This document shows positions 44,601 to 59,600 of a stretch of 64,000 nt of DNA, in pieces (the first letter of the stretch is position 1; each line of letters starts with the position of its first letter). This DNA comes from Strongylocentrotus purpuratus (lineage: Eukaryota; Echinodermata; Echinoidea; Camarodonta; Strongylocentrotidae): NCBI RefSeq assembly GCF_000002235.5, contig NW_022145601.1, positions 28,257,228 through 28,321,227 of the forward strand, given 5' to 3'. The position numbers and the translations under genes are program-made. The notes under the pieces are model-generated. The model was given only the letters and a program-made list of their open reading frames with translations. It searched no databases and was not told where the DNA came from.

Positions 44601-47600
44601 ACATATAATCCAACAACATTTGCTTTAGGCCTTATTTCATCAAAGATAAAGGAAGGGCTCAAAACTAGCTCAAAATCAGAGTCCAGACCCCACATATTTC
44701 AAAATATTTACATTGGGCTCATACATATAGACTTTAAAAGTCTAATCCGGACCCCATTTTCAAGCCCAAGTACAAACTACCTAATTTGAGCTCCTAAAAA
44801 GGAATTATCACTTTACTATAAAACTCATATGATAATAATAATACTAATAATATTCCACTTTTATATAGCGCTTTTAATACATCTATGATATCTCTAAGCG
44901 CCTTAAACCACTCGGCCACAACAATCTTACACATTATAGCCTGGCTTTTCATATCCCAAAATAGTGACTTCAAGTTTGAGAAGAAGTAGTAAAGGTAAAC
45001 ATCTAAGAAGACTCGATATCTAAAACTTTTTATTCCCCCCCCCCCCAAAAAAAAAAAAAATCTAGCAATTCATGATCTCAGATTATAGTGTGTGTTTGTG
45101 ATTGTGTAAATTAATGGAAACTGAAAAACAAGACAAAGCAAAACAAAAAACAAAATATAATACATGTAAGCTTTGGCCCAGTTGCTTTACAAATAATCTA
45201 TTTCAAATGAAATGTACCTCATTGAACGCATCTTAGTGTTGATGATCCGATCTGAGCCGTCAGTATGGAAGAAAGATGTTGGCATACCATGATCAGCAGC
45301 CACGATATTCCGTTCTAATGTTCCATTTATAGCCTGAAAGCAACGCAAGACGGGAACAAACAGAGATAATTTCTGATCCAAATTGGTCTACTACATGTAT
45401 ATCTGTAAAATGCTTGGAGACAGAATTAAGTAACTAAATCAAGATTACCCCTACAATTATTATTTTTATCTATCATCATCATCATAATCATCACCACCAT
45501 TATGATGATTGCAATCAGAAGGAACTGAACAGTCCATTAAGAACTATGGACATTGATAATGATAATTTGCATAATGTCATGAATATTCACTAGGAAAAAA
45601 TGAGTCGAATCAAAGTGTTAGGTAGGTCAGAAAGAAGTGGGACAGTAAATGCAAACTCCCAAGAAAAGATACAAACAATGTGCTTAGATTATAAAACATG
45701 TCATGCCTGCCAAGGAACTAAACACACCTTAGATGCAATAAGTAGATATTGTGATGAATCTACCATCTTGAAATTACTTCTTGCTAAAGACTAATAATAA
45801 ACTAAAAATCCTTTGATTCTTGTGCTGCCATTTTGAAGGTTTCAATGTATATGGAATACTTACCTCTTTCTTGTTTGCTAGGCTGTAGACCTTGATCACT
45901 CTAGGATCCTTCCTATTACTCGCTGGAGGTGACATCATGAAATGCCAGGGGAATCCCCCAAACTTCACATCATGGTCATAACATCGGACCTCAAACAACA
46001 CTGCTGGTTTCTCTGGAGTCAAAGGGTTAAATGGATAAATATAAATGATGCTTAGGTTACATGTTTTTCCTGGTAGGAATGTACATATGAATTTGAATAC
46101 AAGTTTCTCCTAACACAGCCCCTCTTCAGTTACTTTTTAAAATGACATTAAATTGTAGGTTTTCCTGATGTACATATCGATAATGGATTTTGCTCTTCAA
46201 TGCTCTATTATCAAAATTAGAAAAAGAGGTATCATAAAATTTTAAAAAGTTACAGGAAAGGACAGCATACAATATTTCTGAATCAGGTTGTACGACAGAT
46301 GCTCCGGCAACAATCCCTCTGCATCAAATTCCTACATTAACAGAGTTCCTAACTTCAACCCTGGACGAAACACTATAGCTAATCCTAACCCTGCATCTAA
46401 CCTAAAACAATTGCAATGTAAATCCTTACCCTACACCTTTGACAAAATGAAGCCTGGAGCAATTGTCACAAAACCCTGAATCATAAATGTGCACTTCAAA
46501 ATGTGAAAGAAAAATGGATCACAGAATAAGAAACAAAACAATTTGGGAAAATGGAAGATAACTGTTCTCTTACCTGTTAATTTGAGAGTGATAGGGATAC
46601 CAAGGGGGGCCTCTCCTATCTTGCATCCGCCTGCTTCACCGTTTGGAAAGTCATCACCTAGTCTGAGCTTACTGGGATGCTGCATGTACAAAGGATGCAA
46701 CGATTGACAACTATAAAACCTCAGGGAAGTCGTTGTTCCTAGAAAATTATTACTATTTCACCTTGCAATCCATTGATGCATTGAGAAGTAGAACCAACAT
46801 TTCTGAATGACCAAAGATATTCCATTTACTGTGGATACAGATCTGTGCAAGTATGCTAAGAAATGGACAATCTGAAAGATATGTAACAATTTCAAAATAG
46901 ATTATTCGAAACTGAATGTTCTCATTAACCTACTGAGTACTGAGCTTAGTAAGTTTAAATAGCAGGGTAATGTGGTAGGTGCCCCCCATACACAATACAT
47001 GTGAAAATTTATTCGTGCATCTTTACAAGTATAAGACAAAAATGTTTCTAACTCATATGCTATATAAGTCATTGGTTATTCATAGCATGATGATTGATAG
47101 CACATTATACAGTGGACATCTCTTTACAGACACGGTATGTATCTGACTGGTCCATAAATCTTACCTCCTCTAGTATTCTCTCAAAGCTGTATAATCGGAC
47201 GATCCCTCGTTTGTGAGATGTGTAGAGCATGTTACCTCCGTATATATGAGCACCAGTAGTGTCACTACCAAACACCTGGTTAGAAATAAGCATGAGGATG
47301 AATTCAATTTTGATTTTATCTATATACACATGAGGTTTACCTGAACATACCTTTTTACAAGCGCTCAAGTCAGATCACTTTTAACACATGAACATGGGAT
47401 AAGCATGATTTCAATCTATAAACATGCATGCATACATAGGGTCAACCTGAAGGTAACATCACACAAGCACAACTTGTATCAATCATAAGTACTAAAGAGC
47501 TATTAGAGACATATATAATTCAATCGCAACACCAATACAGCACCTTCCTGTGGAATACATACATACATGAATATCTGCAGAACACAACTTGCAATGAAAT

Positions 47601-50600
47601 TATCAAAGGCAGAGAATTCAGGATGAAAGAAACATATGTCACAACTATATTTTTGACTATCAAATGTTTCATCCCTCCCCTGGATAATGGGTACATGTAC
47701 TGTACATGTATGGGACAGCAATAAGGATGACGAGCACTCACCCTCAAATCAATTTCCATGCATGCTTTCAGCTCTAATGGATAGATAGTGAATACTGCCA
47801 TTGTGAGAAGAATATTGGATTGGACATCTGCCTGAAAAAGAATACCAAAATAACAATATTCTTTTAATTTCCCTTATTCTTAAACACAATTCAAATGACA
47901 GACACTTCTAATTTCTGCATCTAGAATGCCCTACATTTCTACTTCTTCACTGAACAATGAAAAAGTATTCACATTCATATAATGTTGATTTTTTATATTT
48001 TTTAATCAATTTTTTGTTCCATGTTATGTTCATAAATTATATCCTATTTCATTTTAAAGTGTATTCCTATCCTCTGCTTTATTTTATATGGCTTTTTGTC
48101 AGGTTTTCTATACACATCTTTTTAAATATTCATATAATGTTGATTTTTTTTTTTTTTTAATTAATTTTTTGTTCCATATGTTCATGAATTATATCACATT
48201 GCATTTTAAAGTGTATTCTTATCCTCTGGTTTCTTCTAAATGGTTCTAAATAGTTCTAAATGGTTTTCTCCACACATCTTTTCAAATAGGGTTTTTAGTA
48301 TATTCTTTGAGGTGGTAAGCTATTTACATTTGGAGGACTCAAAAATAATAATGGTTACTTACTGCTCTCATTAATGAGGTAGTTTGTGATTTTGTGGTTT
48401 CGACAACAAATGAAAACCCCTCCTCATTCCAATCGAGATAGCTGCAAATGAAATGACAGATTAAACGACTATTAGAGAAATGGGGATAGCCTGAATAATG
48501 GCGACAACAGCATGGATGATGAGAAATACAATAATGACTACTGTTAATTTCAGTAAAGGTAATTGCAAAGGAAATAGATATAATTAGTCAGAACAGAGGT
48601 ACAGTCTATCAGGGAAAAAAAGAATAATAACAGCAGGTGACTGCTATGAGGTAGAAATGACAGATGAAAAGACAGAAGAAACAAAACAGTAATTAAAGAA
48701 TAAAGGGAATTGAAGAGAGTTGAAAAGAGTAGAAGAGAGTAATATTTTTTTTTTCTACCACCTTATCCCACTAAACAAGTCTGTTTAAAGAATAGACCAA
48801 CTAGCAACCTACCCCCTTATCCCACTAAACAAGTCTCTTTAAAGAATAGAACAACTAGCAACCTACCCCCTTATCCCACTAAACAAGTCTGTTTAAAGAA
48901 TAGACCAACTAGCAACCTACCCCCTTATCCCACTAAACAAGTCTCTTTAAAGAATAGACCAACTAGCAACCTACCCCCTTATCCCACTAAACAAGTCTCT
49001 TTAACGAATAGACCAACTAGCAACCTACTCCGTTATCCCACTTAACAAGACTCTTTAAAGAATAGACCAACTAGCAACCTATCCCCTTATCCCACTAAAC
49101 AAGTCTGTTTAAAGAATAGGCCAACTAGCAACCTCCCCCCTTATCCAACTAAACAAGTCTGTTCAAAGAATAGTCCAACTAGCAACCTACCCCTTTATCC
49201 CACTAAACAAGTCTGTTTAAAGAATAGGCCAACTAGCAGCCTACCCCCTTATCCCACTAAACAAGTCTCTTTAAAGTATAGGCCAACTAGCAACCTACCC
49301 CCTTATCCCACTAAACAAGTCTCTTTAAAGAATAGACCAACTAGCAACCTACCCCCTTATCCCACTAAACAAGTCTCTTTAACGAATAGACCAACTAGCA
49401 ACCTACCCCCTTATCCCACTAAACAAGTCAGTTTAAAAAATAGACCAACTAGCAACCTACCCCCTTATCCAACTAAAGAAGTCTCTTTAAAGAATAGGCC
49501 AACTAGCAACCTACCCCCTTATCCCACTAAACAAGTCTGTTTAAAGAATAGACCAACAAGCAACCTACCCCCTTTTCTCACTAAACAAGTCTGTTTAAAG
49601 AATAGACCAACTAGCAACCTACCCCCTTATCCAACTTAACAAGTCTGTTTAAAGAATAGACCAACTAGCAACCTACCCCCTTATCCCACTAAACAAGTCT
49701 GTTTAAAGAATAGACCAACTAGCAACTTACCCACTTATCCCACTAAACAAGTCTGTTTAAAGAATAGACCAACTAGCAACTTACCCCCTTATCCCACTAA
49801 ACAAGTCTCTTTAAAGAATAGACCAACTAGCAACCTCCCCCTTATCTAACTAAACAAGTCTGTTTAAAGAATAGTCCAACTAGCAACCTACCCCCTTATC
49901 CCACTAAACATGTCTGTTTAAAGAATAGTCCAACTAGCAACCTACCCCTGCCCCCCTCCCCCCCCCCCCCCCCCCTCTTAACAAGTCTGTTGAAGAACAG
50001 ACCAATTAGAAACCTATTACCATCCCTGAAATTACTCACTTGTAGTTGAGCTGAGGGTGGAGGTAGACGGCCTGGAGCACACGTCCTGTGTTGAGATCGC
50101 ATCTTTTTATCCACTTGTCTTTTGTGAGAGTAATGAGATGTGGTCTAGTGTCTTCAGATACATCCTCCTGTACAGGACAGCACATGGTCAGGAAGGACAA
50201 ACACAGAAACATTGTCAAAAAAGGTGCATTTCAATATGCAATTTAGATACCGTAAATCTCTGTGTATAAGGCGCACTTTTTTGCCGCTGAAAAAAATTGA
50301 AAGCCGGGGATGCGTCTTATACCTGGCAATGTCTCCCATCTCAGTAATCATTGTATTGACTCACCACTCAGAAACTACAACAACACTCAAATTTGTCTAT
50401 CATCCTGGTTTAAAAGTAATCTTTCTAATAGATCTCAATATGTAGTTTATAATAATAATTCCTCAAATTTTTTTTCTATAACAAATGGTGTACCACAAAG
50501 TTCTATCCTAGGTACTCTATTGTTTTTAATTTACATTAATGATCTTACACATTCTTCTAAAAACGACATTGTTACTATTATTTGTGACAAGTTCACAAGC

Positions 50601-53600
50601 ACAAATCAGCACCTTCAACTGCACCTCGATGTTAAATGAAGGTCCTTCCCCGCGTGGGTTTTCGGCAACAAAACAACAACACAACAACAACAACAACAAC
50701 AAATTTTTTTATTTTTTTTTTCCCTCCAAAATAGAGGTGCGCCTTATACACAGAGATTTACGGTAATAGCAAAACACAAAGAGAATGGATTCACTGGTGT
50801 GCATTGAAGTTTAACCAGCTTGAGGCAATGGAGGTTTCCATTTTTAATGAATACTTCCCCTGTACAAAGCAGGTCATAGAAGTTAACACAGAGAAAAAAA
50901 GTGTTGAAAATAACAAGTATAGCTTACAAAGAACAAAATTATTCCTCCAATGCAGTTCTATCTCACATTAGCACTTGTAGTTCTGTAGATAAAAAATGTA
51001 GCTGTAACAAACCTGATATCCAGTGAAAGTGTTTCTTGGAATTACACAGATAAAATAGGTAATTCAAAACTAGCCAGTATTAAAGTGAATATTATGCTAT
51101 GTATGATAAACACCACCCCTCCCCGTACATACCGGATGGACATCACAAACAAGGGCACCTTCAATCTTGACATTGGCTGGACATTGAGGCAGCTTGTAGA
51201 GTGGTGAGGGCTTTCCATTGTAACCACACCTACATGTACATGCAGAGATGATGGAAATGAATGATAGAGGATGGTAGAAATAATAGTTCTTCAACAAAAC
51301 ACATTTGGCATGTTTTTTTAATTAGAAACTCACAAGTAAAAAGGGGTTATTCAGTAAAATCTGTCCTATAGCCAGGAAAGCTCAACTTCAAAACATTTTT
51401 TAACACAGTACACAGACTCTTAGGAGTTCAATCTGGATCCATATCTAAAAAAGTGGAGCCCATGAAGTTTGCTTGACCAGATCATACATGTACAGTACAG
51501 AGGGCTTGACGCTAACAGGCGCCCGGTATGTACATTGGTGCCTCAAATCGATGTCCGCCTGTCCGAACCCCAAAATGTTTTAATTTTGAAATAAGCATCC
51601 TAAAAAGATCTATCTGGACCCCCTACCAAGAAAGTTAGTGTGGAGCCCTGTATTTCATATTTCTTTTCTAAGTAAAGTAAGTAACCCATCCAGGAAAATA
51701 TGAGCCTTGTTATGAGTCTTGAGTACAATGCTTGCACAAGTCTTGGCACAATGTGGGGAATCAGAATGAACAATTCTTACCAAGTATAACAATTCCTATA
51801 GCCGTCAGCATAGAGTCGGTTGCTGGAGCATGATATGAAGAGAGAGAGAAAAAAAAGTTGATGAGTCAGATCATTTGTATATATTTATATAAAATGGAAT
51901 TATAACATTTTGTTACAATAATTTTTTTGTGCAGATTAGATGTTATTTCTGGGCTGTTTTACTTTTGATCGTCTACATGTACATGTACCTTACAAAGTTA
52001 CATGTACATATCTCTGCCTCCTACAAAGTTCAAATTGATTAGAATCAGAATCGATCACAACTGTTTAAAATGTGGGGTCCAGCTGGTAATGTAAAATGTA
52101 AAATGTAACAAAACAAATGCTGATTAATTTAATCAGCAAAGAGCAATTTTTTCCACATTCTGTCCAGAATGCCATATTGTGGAGTGATACATACAGATCT
52201 ATTAAACAAAGATCTTTTAACTAAGTCAAAGAATCTCATTTGAACATCCCCCTTCTTCTATCTGTGTTTCTTCCTCTGATAATTCTGAAGGACAGACAGT
52301 AATAATAATACCATGAAAAGCTGAAGTCGTACATGATTTGAGTAGCAGTTGAAGGTGAATTTTAACCCTAATAAGGCCGGGGGGGGGGGGGGCCATTATG
52401 GCCCCCCCCCCCCTCCACGATTTTTCTGATTGCTCGGGAACGCATATGGATGGCGCCCCGCCGCTCGTTGACTTTTTTCTTTCGAGTCTTGCGCAACTTT
52501 TAAAAGAATTTTTTTAAAATCAGACCTACGGTTACAAGGTCACATGACCTTTTGTCTTTGCATGTCAGCCTGAAAATCGCTCATTTTTGTGATTTGTGTA
52601 CAAAACATATGGAAAAGTCATTTTTCCTAAAAACAGATCAAACATGGGTTATTGGGTCTTGTTTAAAGTTTAGGTGGTTGTTTTGGGAGTCAAAATAGTT
52701 GAATTGTAGTAAGAAATGAAATAAAACAACAAAAACAATGAAATACATAAGTTAAAAAAAACAATGAAATACATAAGAAATTATCAAAACAAGGGATAAC
52801 ATAAGGAATAAGCTGGCTCTTCCAAATTTTTTTGTTGTATTATTATTCAGAATGGTCTAATGAATATATGTAGTGAAAAAGAACGGTTTTTATGACTTTA
52901 TTTGCATAAATTACAATAAATATGCAAATGAGTGAATTTTTCAAAAAATTGAAATTATCATATTATTCTATACACTTCACTTGAGATGCGTGCAAATTTC
53001 CGCGGCAATCGGCTGCTTCACGGCCGAGATCTTAAGGGGGGGCCATAATGGCCTCCCCCCCCCCCCCCCCCCCCCCCCGTCCGTACTAAGACTACAAATA
53101 GACCAGCCTTTTGAGGGTTAATTAAGTTTGCTGATATTGTGTCATAACTGTATTTCACATGAAGTTGTAATTTATATTTGTTTGTGTTTCAATTCTTACC
53201 TTTCATAAAATGTTGAGGTTGATGATTGCAATTCCCATATTTGCTTGAATTTAACATCATCCTGAGGAAAAACAAGAGTTTAAGTCTATAGTAATCCCAG
53301 GTCCACCAGGGATTTGTACACTTTAGCATTTTTATTTTGACTACTGTAATTAAAACACCAGTCTAGATATCAATAAAAATTGCTGTGTATCAAAATCTAT
53401 CAATACTTCTCCAGGGGGAACAACATTATTTAGGCATTTTGTGACCAACATTCATACAGTGTGATTAGGACTGAATAAATACTGGGTACCCGGATCCGGG
53501 GAGGGGGGGGGGGATCAGAGAAACCCGTTTCCCAAAATCGGATGGCAATGAAGAGAAGGCCCCTTAAAAATATATGCAAATGTAGAAAGAGAACATACAT

Positions 53601-56600
53601 GTACATGTAGGAGTCACCGCTTTGATTCAAGCAGGAAGAAAGAATCAGGCAGAAAATGGCATTCTAAAAAAATTTCTTCTTCACAACCTACTGATTCATA
53701 AATATTCATATTTGCTGCGCCAAATACTGCGCATATGTACTTCTTCTTCTTCTTCTTATCGAGTCACTACACAAGTCCCGTCCAGTGGTCCACACAGGCT
53801 TTGGCACGGCAATTAACGGCTTCCAGGTCATCTTGGGTGCATGGCTCTGGCAGGAGTGGGCAGACTAGCAGGTGTTCCATTGTCTGTTCCTGGCCGCATT
53901 CACATGCCGTTTGTTCGTCTCCTAGACCCCACCTCTGCATTAGGACTCTGCATCGACCGTAGCCAGTTCTTAGGCGGTTGAGGCTAAGCCAGATAGGCCA
54001 AGTCTCACTGGAGCCGGTTGCGAGGGATTCCTTCGGGCTGAGGGAGAGTTTATGTGGAGTTGTCTGAAGGTGGTTAGACCACAAAGTCATCCTTTGGTTG
54101 TGAGGGCTAGTATTAAGAGGCTCTACCGAGTGCAGAAAGCTGTGTCTGGATTTGAGCCGCTTGCCCACTGGCTGTTGTTCGAGGAGTGGGTGGAGTGGAT
54201 TGTTTTCTTGTTTGTCCTTTTCTTTCTGGGACAAGACCAACCTTCTGACGTGTGGAGGGGCAATACCGCAGAGCAGGTAGATGTCTTCTACTTTAGTTGG
54301 CCATAGGCATCCAGTGATCGCTCTGCAAGATGAATTTAGAGCTGGGTCAATCTTGGGTGCATGGGCCGACCTACTCCATACTGGTGATGCATACTCCGCA
54401 GCAGAGAAGCAAAGCGCGAGGGCTGTCGTCCGGATTGTTCTGGCATCAGTCCCCCAGTTGGTGTTGGCTAGCTTCTTGAGGACGCTGTTGCGGGTTCCAA
54501 CTTTTGCCTTTGTGTTGGCAATGTGGTTCTTGTAGGTAAGGGAGCGATCGAGTGTGACGCCTAAGTAGACTGGGTTGGGAGTGTGCTTCAGCCTTTTCCC
54601 ATACCAGCTGATCCTTAGTTGATGGTTGGCATCCCTGTTCTTGAGGTGGAATGCGCTTATCTGAGTTTTATCAGGGTTAGCTCTCAGGTGGTTGGTCGCA
54701 TAGTATGGGATGAGACCGGCCAGGGCATCACTGAGGGACTCCTCCAACTTCACAAACGACTGGTTCTGGGTGGCGATGCAGAGATCATCGGCGTAGAGGA
54801 AGCTCCTGGTGTTTGGGTGGATCGGTTGGTCATTCGTGTACACGTTAAAGAGTAACGGTGCGAGCACACTTCCTTGTGGTAGGCCATTTTTCTGTCTGCG
54901 CCATCTGCTGCGATTCCCATTGAGAACCACAAAATATCGCCGATTGGACAGCAACGTCTGGATGAGTCCAGTTAGTCTCACGTCCTTTGTCAGCTCAAAG
55001 ATCTTCCTGGTAAGGATTCTGTGGTTCACGGTGTCGTAGGCAGCAGAGAGATCAACGAAAGCAGCTCCGGTGATTAGCTTACTCTCATACCTGTCCTCAA
55101 TGAACTGAGTGAGGTTTAGGAGTTGGCCAGTGCATGATTTTCCTGGCCTAAACCCTGCTTGTTCTGGAATGAGATGTTCATCCACGAATGGGACGATGCG
55201 GTTGAGGATAAGCCGCTCAAACAGCTTATATGTATGGCACAGTAGGGAGATAGGCCTGTAGCTCTTTGGACTGGCTGGCTGCAATAACTTTGGATTTCCT
55301 CCAGAGCTTTGGGATGTTGTTGGTGCCCAAACATTCGTTGAACATTTTGTGAAGCCAGTTGAGGGCGCCTGGTCTAAGCTGTTTGATCTGCTCGCAGAGG
55401 ATGTCATCAAGTCCAGCAGCTTTGTTGTTTTTCATTGCTTTGATGGCAGCAAGCAGGTCGTTCATGGTGAACGGTCTAGTGAAGCCTGGGTCATCTTGAG
55501 AGCTTAGAGCGTCTGGGACCTTAGGGAGTCTGGCCCTTCTGGGGTGATGGTCAGGGTTTCCCCGACCATTCAATAGGAGTTGATGGGCAACTTGGTCAGC
55601 AGTGACTTCAGATCTTGGTTGGGCCTTTGTATAGTCATTGCCCAGTATCCGGATCGTTTTCCATGCCTTCCTGCTGCTATGTGTCATGTCAGTGGATTGA
55701 ATGAATACCTGCCACTTCCTCCTTCTAGATTCACCAATTTCCTTGGTCAGATTTTCTCCAGATTCCAGTGTCTCCTCACTAAAGGGGTCCATCTGGAAGT
55801 GTTCGATGTAGTCTTCATACATCACTTTGGAGTGGTCCGTCAAGCCTTGAATGTAGCTTGTGCGACATCCTCGGGGGATGTTACGCCTTGACGATTTCTT
55901 CATCAACTCTACAAAGGTGTCGTAGTTTTGGGGGGTGGCAGGTAGGTCCTGGATGTAGGAGTCAAAGTCCTTAGCAAACTTTTCCCAGTTTGCCTTCCTC
56001 AGGTTGAAACGACGTCGGAAGGGTACTGCTCGTGGAGTAATGACTGCATTAACCTTAAGCCCTATCGGTCAGTGCTGGGAGTGAGGGATTGGGTCGAGAA
56101 TGACTTTCTCGCACTGGTTAGCAATCCTGGTAGATGTAAATATCAGGTCAGGGTTGTAGCCACGTCTCCACCTTGCACTGTTGAAAGAGGCAGGAAGCTT
56201 AGCGTCATGAATGAGGGACAGCTGGTTAGCATCTGCCCATGTCTCAACGAGTTCACCATCTTCGTTCATTTCTCTATATCCCCAGGAAATGCTATGGCTG
56301 TTGAAATCACCAATGACCACATTCATCCTGCCGTCAGTAGCTCTGCCAGGCAGGTCGAAAGGCTCTTGAGGTGGCTTGTACACGGAGCTTTCGGTGATTC
56401 CCATTAGGTCAATAGAAAGGACTTCAATGTTATTGATGTCTGATAGGTAAGATTTGTCCACAGCAAGACCATTACGGGCAAAGATTGCACTTCCGTATTG
56501 GTCATGTGGTCTCTCTGCGATGAGGGTCATTCCGGAGATACGAGGGCGAATTCGTGTAGGCCCGCGATGGGTCTCCTGGAGGCAGAGAATGTCACAGTTG

Positions 56601-59600
56601 GTTGTTATGCATAGGTCAGCCAAGAGTTCTTGTTTGGCGCCTGAACGACCTTCAATGTTGGATGAGATGATACTCAGGGCCGGTCCTGACAAGGACCCAT
56701 GAGTTCGACCCTGGGCCTCAGCAACAAATTGGTCATCATTGTCATTGGTAGCCATGGTGTTGGTTGTGGTAGTTACTAAAAGAAACTTGAGTAGTGTGGT
56801 TGAAGGATTCACAGATTTTCATCTGACGGACCGCGACGTGAACGCTCCTTCAATGGCCCCACTGTTTTTACTGTTCTCCTACACTTAACTATAGTCTAGA
56901 TACAGTACAGGTGATTGATCTGCAGTAACCTCTAAGTAAGCTATATGGTAATGCAGCAGAATTAATGATAGTCTATCGTATATATTTTGAGGAGGTATCA
57001 GCAAGGTAGACTAAACTATAAAAGTATTTTTTTTTAAAAGATAAAGACGTATGACATAAAAAGAATATAATCGAAATGTCCGACTAGGTTCCGTGGCACA
57101 AACTCGGCATTATTGGACAAACCTACCATTGGAGAAACCTAACAATTACAGAGCTTGGTCTTGTTGCTCTGTTCGCCAGCAGTTTAAGGATATGAAACCC
57201 CGCGGCACACTACTCACAAGAGCTCTAACAAGCCAAGCTTATACAGAGCCTAAAAGTAAAATAAAATAATACCGCGTATGTACCACTCGCCCAATCGATT
57301 CAAGAACAAATTATGATTAAGTTAATCACGTTAAACAGGAAAATATAAAAACAATAATTGAATAAATACCAAATTGTGAACTATAATAATATTATCAGCA
57401 CTCAAACACACCCAACGCACATATCAGTACAAAGCGTAATATATATATCTTTACAAATCCAGTAATATAATTATTTATTATTATTATTATTCATTAATTA
57501 TTTATTTATTATTCATATTATTTCATATTAATAGTAACATAAAATGTACATATTGTAATAAAGGATAATTCCTCTGCGCGTACTTCAAATAAAAGGCGCT
57601 GGCGCAGGTGTATATGCGCAATTAAAAACAAAGAAGTAATAAAACAAATAACAGAGTGCGCAGTATGTTGTCACTGACAACAGGTGTTTAGCTTTTTTTT
57701 ATTATAATTTTTAAAGGGATAGTTGAGTTCTGTTTTCAGACCGCAAATGCCTTTAAAGTGCATGGTTATTGCTCTTATTTTTATCTATGACATTTCTAGT
57801 GCTCTTTTAGAACCTAAAAATTGCTATGAAATTTAGCCAACACGGAGATACTGTACCAATTCAGCTCCGCTTTCAAAAAAACACGGTGACCGTTAATTAA
57901 TTAAAATGCCAACAAAAAAACCAACTTCGGCATTGGCTGAAATAAGACGTAAAAGGCGTTATTTCGTTTTTTTCCAACGTTTTTTCAAATTTTTCAAAAT
58001 ATCTAATATATGTGGTGGTACACAAGTATTAGAAATCGTTATATTTCAGCCGTCTCTGAACCGATTTTGATCAAACAAAGATGATTCTGTAATTTAAATA
58101 TTATGTTCTTCCAAATTTGACAGTTTTTCATTATCTCACAAAAAAAATATTTTGTGTAGCGCTCTCTGTAACAGAACTCAACTATCCCTTTTAGAGGAGT
58201 CGAAAAGGAAGTAAAAATTGTAATTACTAACCGTTTACATTGCCCCAAAAATGTGACCCAACCCGCTGTTTGAATCGTTTTCAGAAACAGGCTCTGAAGC
58301 TCATCGGCATCAGCGTCCGAGCTCCCTGGAGTTAATCTCAGCCTAGACCGAAAGCTTCAGTCTCTGATGATATCAACTGTTGTTCCACCAGTAGGGGCGC
58401 TGGTTCGAGAATAAGGATCGTCTGGAAAAAACGAGGATCGTCTTCGTAAGCGCGGACCGATGCGTTCTCAAAAATAAGGATCGTCCACATTTTCGCAAAC
58501 GTTTAATATTTTTGATCTGCGTGTTGGCGATGCGAAAACGGATTCTCCAATGATTTTCTTGAAGCATATTACATTGACTTTGTACAGAGACCTTCATATT
58601 ATGAGTGATAAATCCTCAGGAAGACGGAAAACCTATTAAAGTAGACGGTGAACTAGATCTATGGTTATTCTTACCAGGAATCCATTTTTCGCATCACCAG
58701 CAGGCAGTTCAGTAAACCTTATTTGTGAGGACACATTTTGTCTGCGTTTATTAGGATATCCTCAGGCTCTAATTTAAGACGTAGTCCTATAATGCTCACC
58801 TTCCTTCATTCCTTCGCATTGGTCCGCGTTAAAAAAGACTATCCTCGTTTAAGAAGACGATCCTAATTCTCGGAGCAGCGCCGCCCCTACTGTGACACTG
58901 TCTATTTTGACAAATGTCAGTTTTATTAAAGAGTGACCCATACCTTCTGTCTAATCTCAGCCTACTACTACTACTACATGTAGATCTAGTACTAGTACAG
59001 GAACTGCAAGGAAAAGGCGCTATATTGAACAGGCGCGTAGCCAGGGGGGGGGGAAGGTGGGGGCAGTCGCCCCCCAAAAAAAAACGCCGGCCAAAAAAAA
59101 AGAGAGAAAAAAAAGAGAAGAAAGGAAGAGGACGTAGGAAGAAAAAGAATTTAAGAGTCGAGAACGGTACAACGAATTGTCTTCTTTCTCTAATAATTTA
59201 ATGAAACGTCAAAGCTTCCACGCTTCGCGCGGGAGGTGGGGGGGGACCGAATTCAGATAAGGATTAAGAGTCGAGAACGGTACAACGAATCGTCTTCTTT
59301 CTCTAATAATTTATAAAACGTCAAAGCCTCCGCGCGGGAGTGGGGGAAACTGAATTCAGACAAGGATTAAGAATAAGAGTCGTTTGAGAATGGTACAACG
59401 AATCGTCTTGTTTCATTAATAATCTAATGAAGTGTCAGAGCTTCTGCGCTACGCGCGGAGGAAGGGGAACTTGTTTCAAACAAGGATTAAGAGTCGAGGA
59501 CGGTACAACGAATCATCTTCTTTCTCTAATGAAACGTCAAAAGAAACTGAATGTAGATATAAGGATTAAGAGTCGAGAACGGTCCAACGAATCGTCTTCT

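Larger units (their letters stand above)
53743..57190 (-). mobile_element. Nearly full-length I/Jockey-type LINE
   Basis: Read on the minus strand: 5' UTR (57190-56813), endonuclease frame 56812-56069, linker 56068-55300, RT and C-terminus 55410-53767, then a GATAAGAAGAAGAAGAAG tail. The tail is the simple repeat often found at LINE 3' ends. Two frame changes are visible, near 56069 and near 55290. Inserted in sense orientation in DCAF17 intron 1. Confidence 0.85.

Noticed and set aside
48757-49960. CRISPR-like array because of regular spacing.
   Set aside because: Units are contiguous 54-bp tandem copies with no unique spacers, in a eukaryotic intron.
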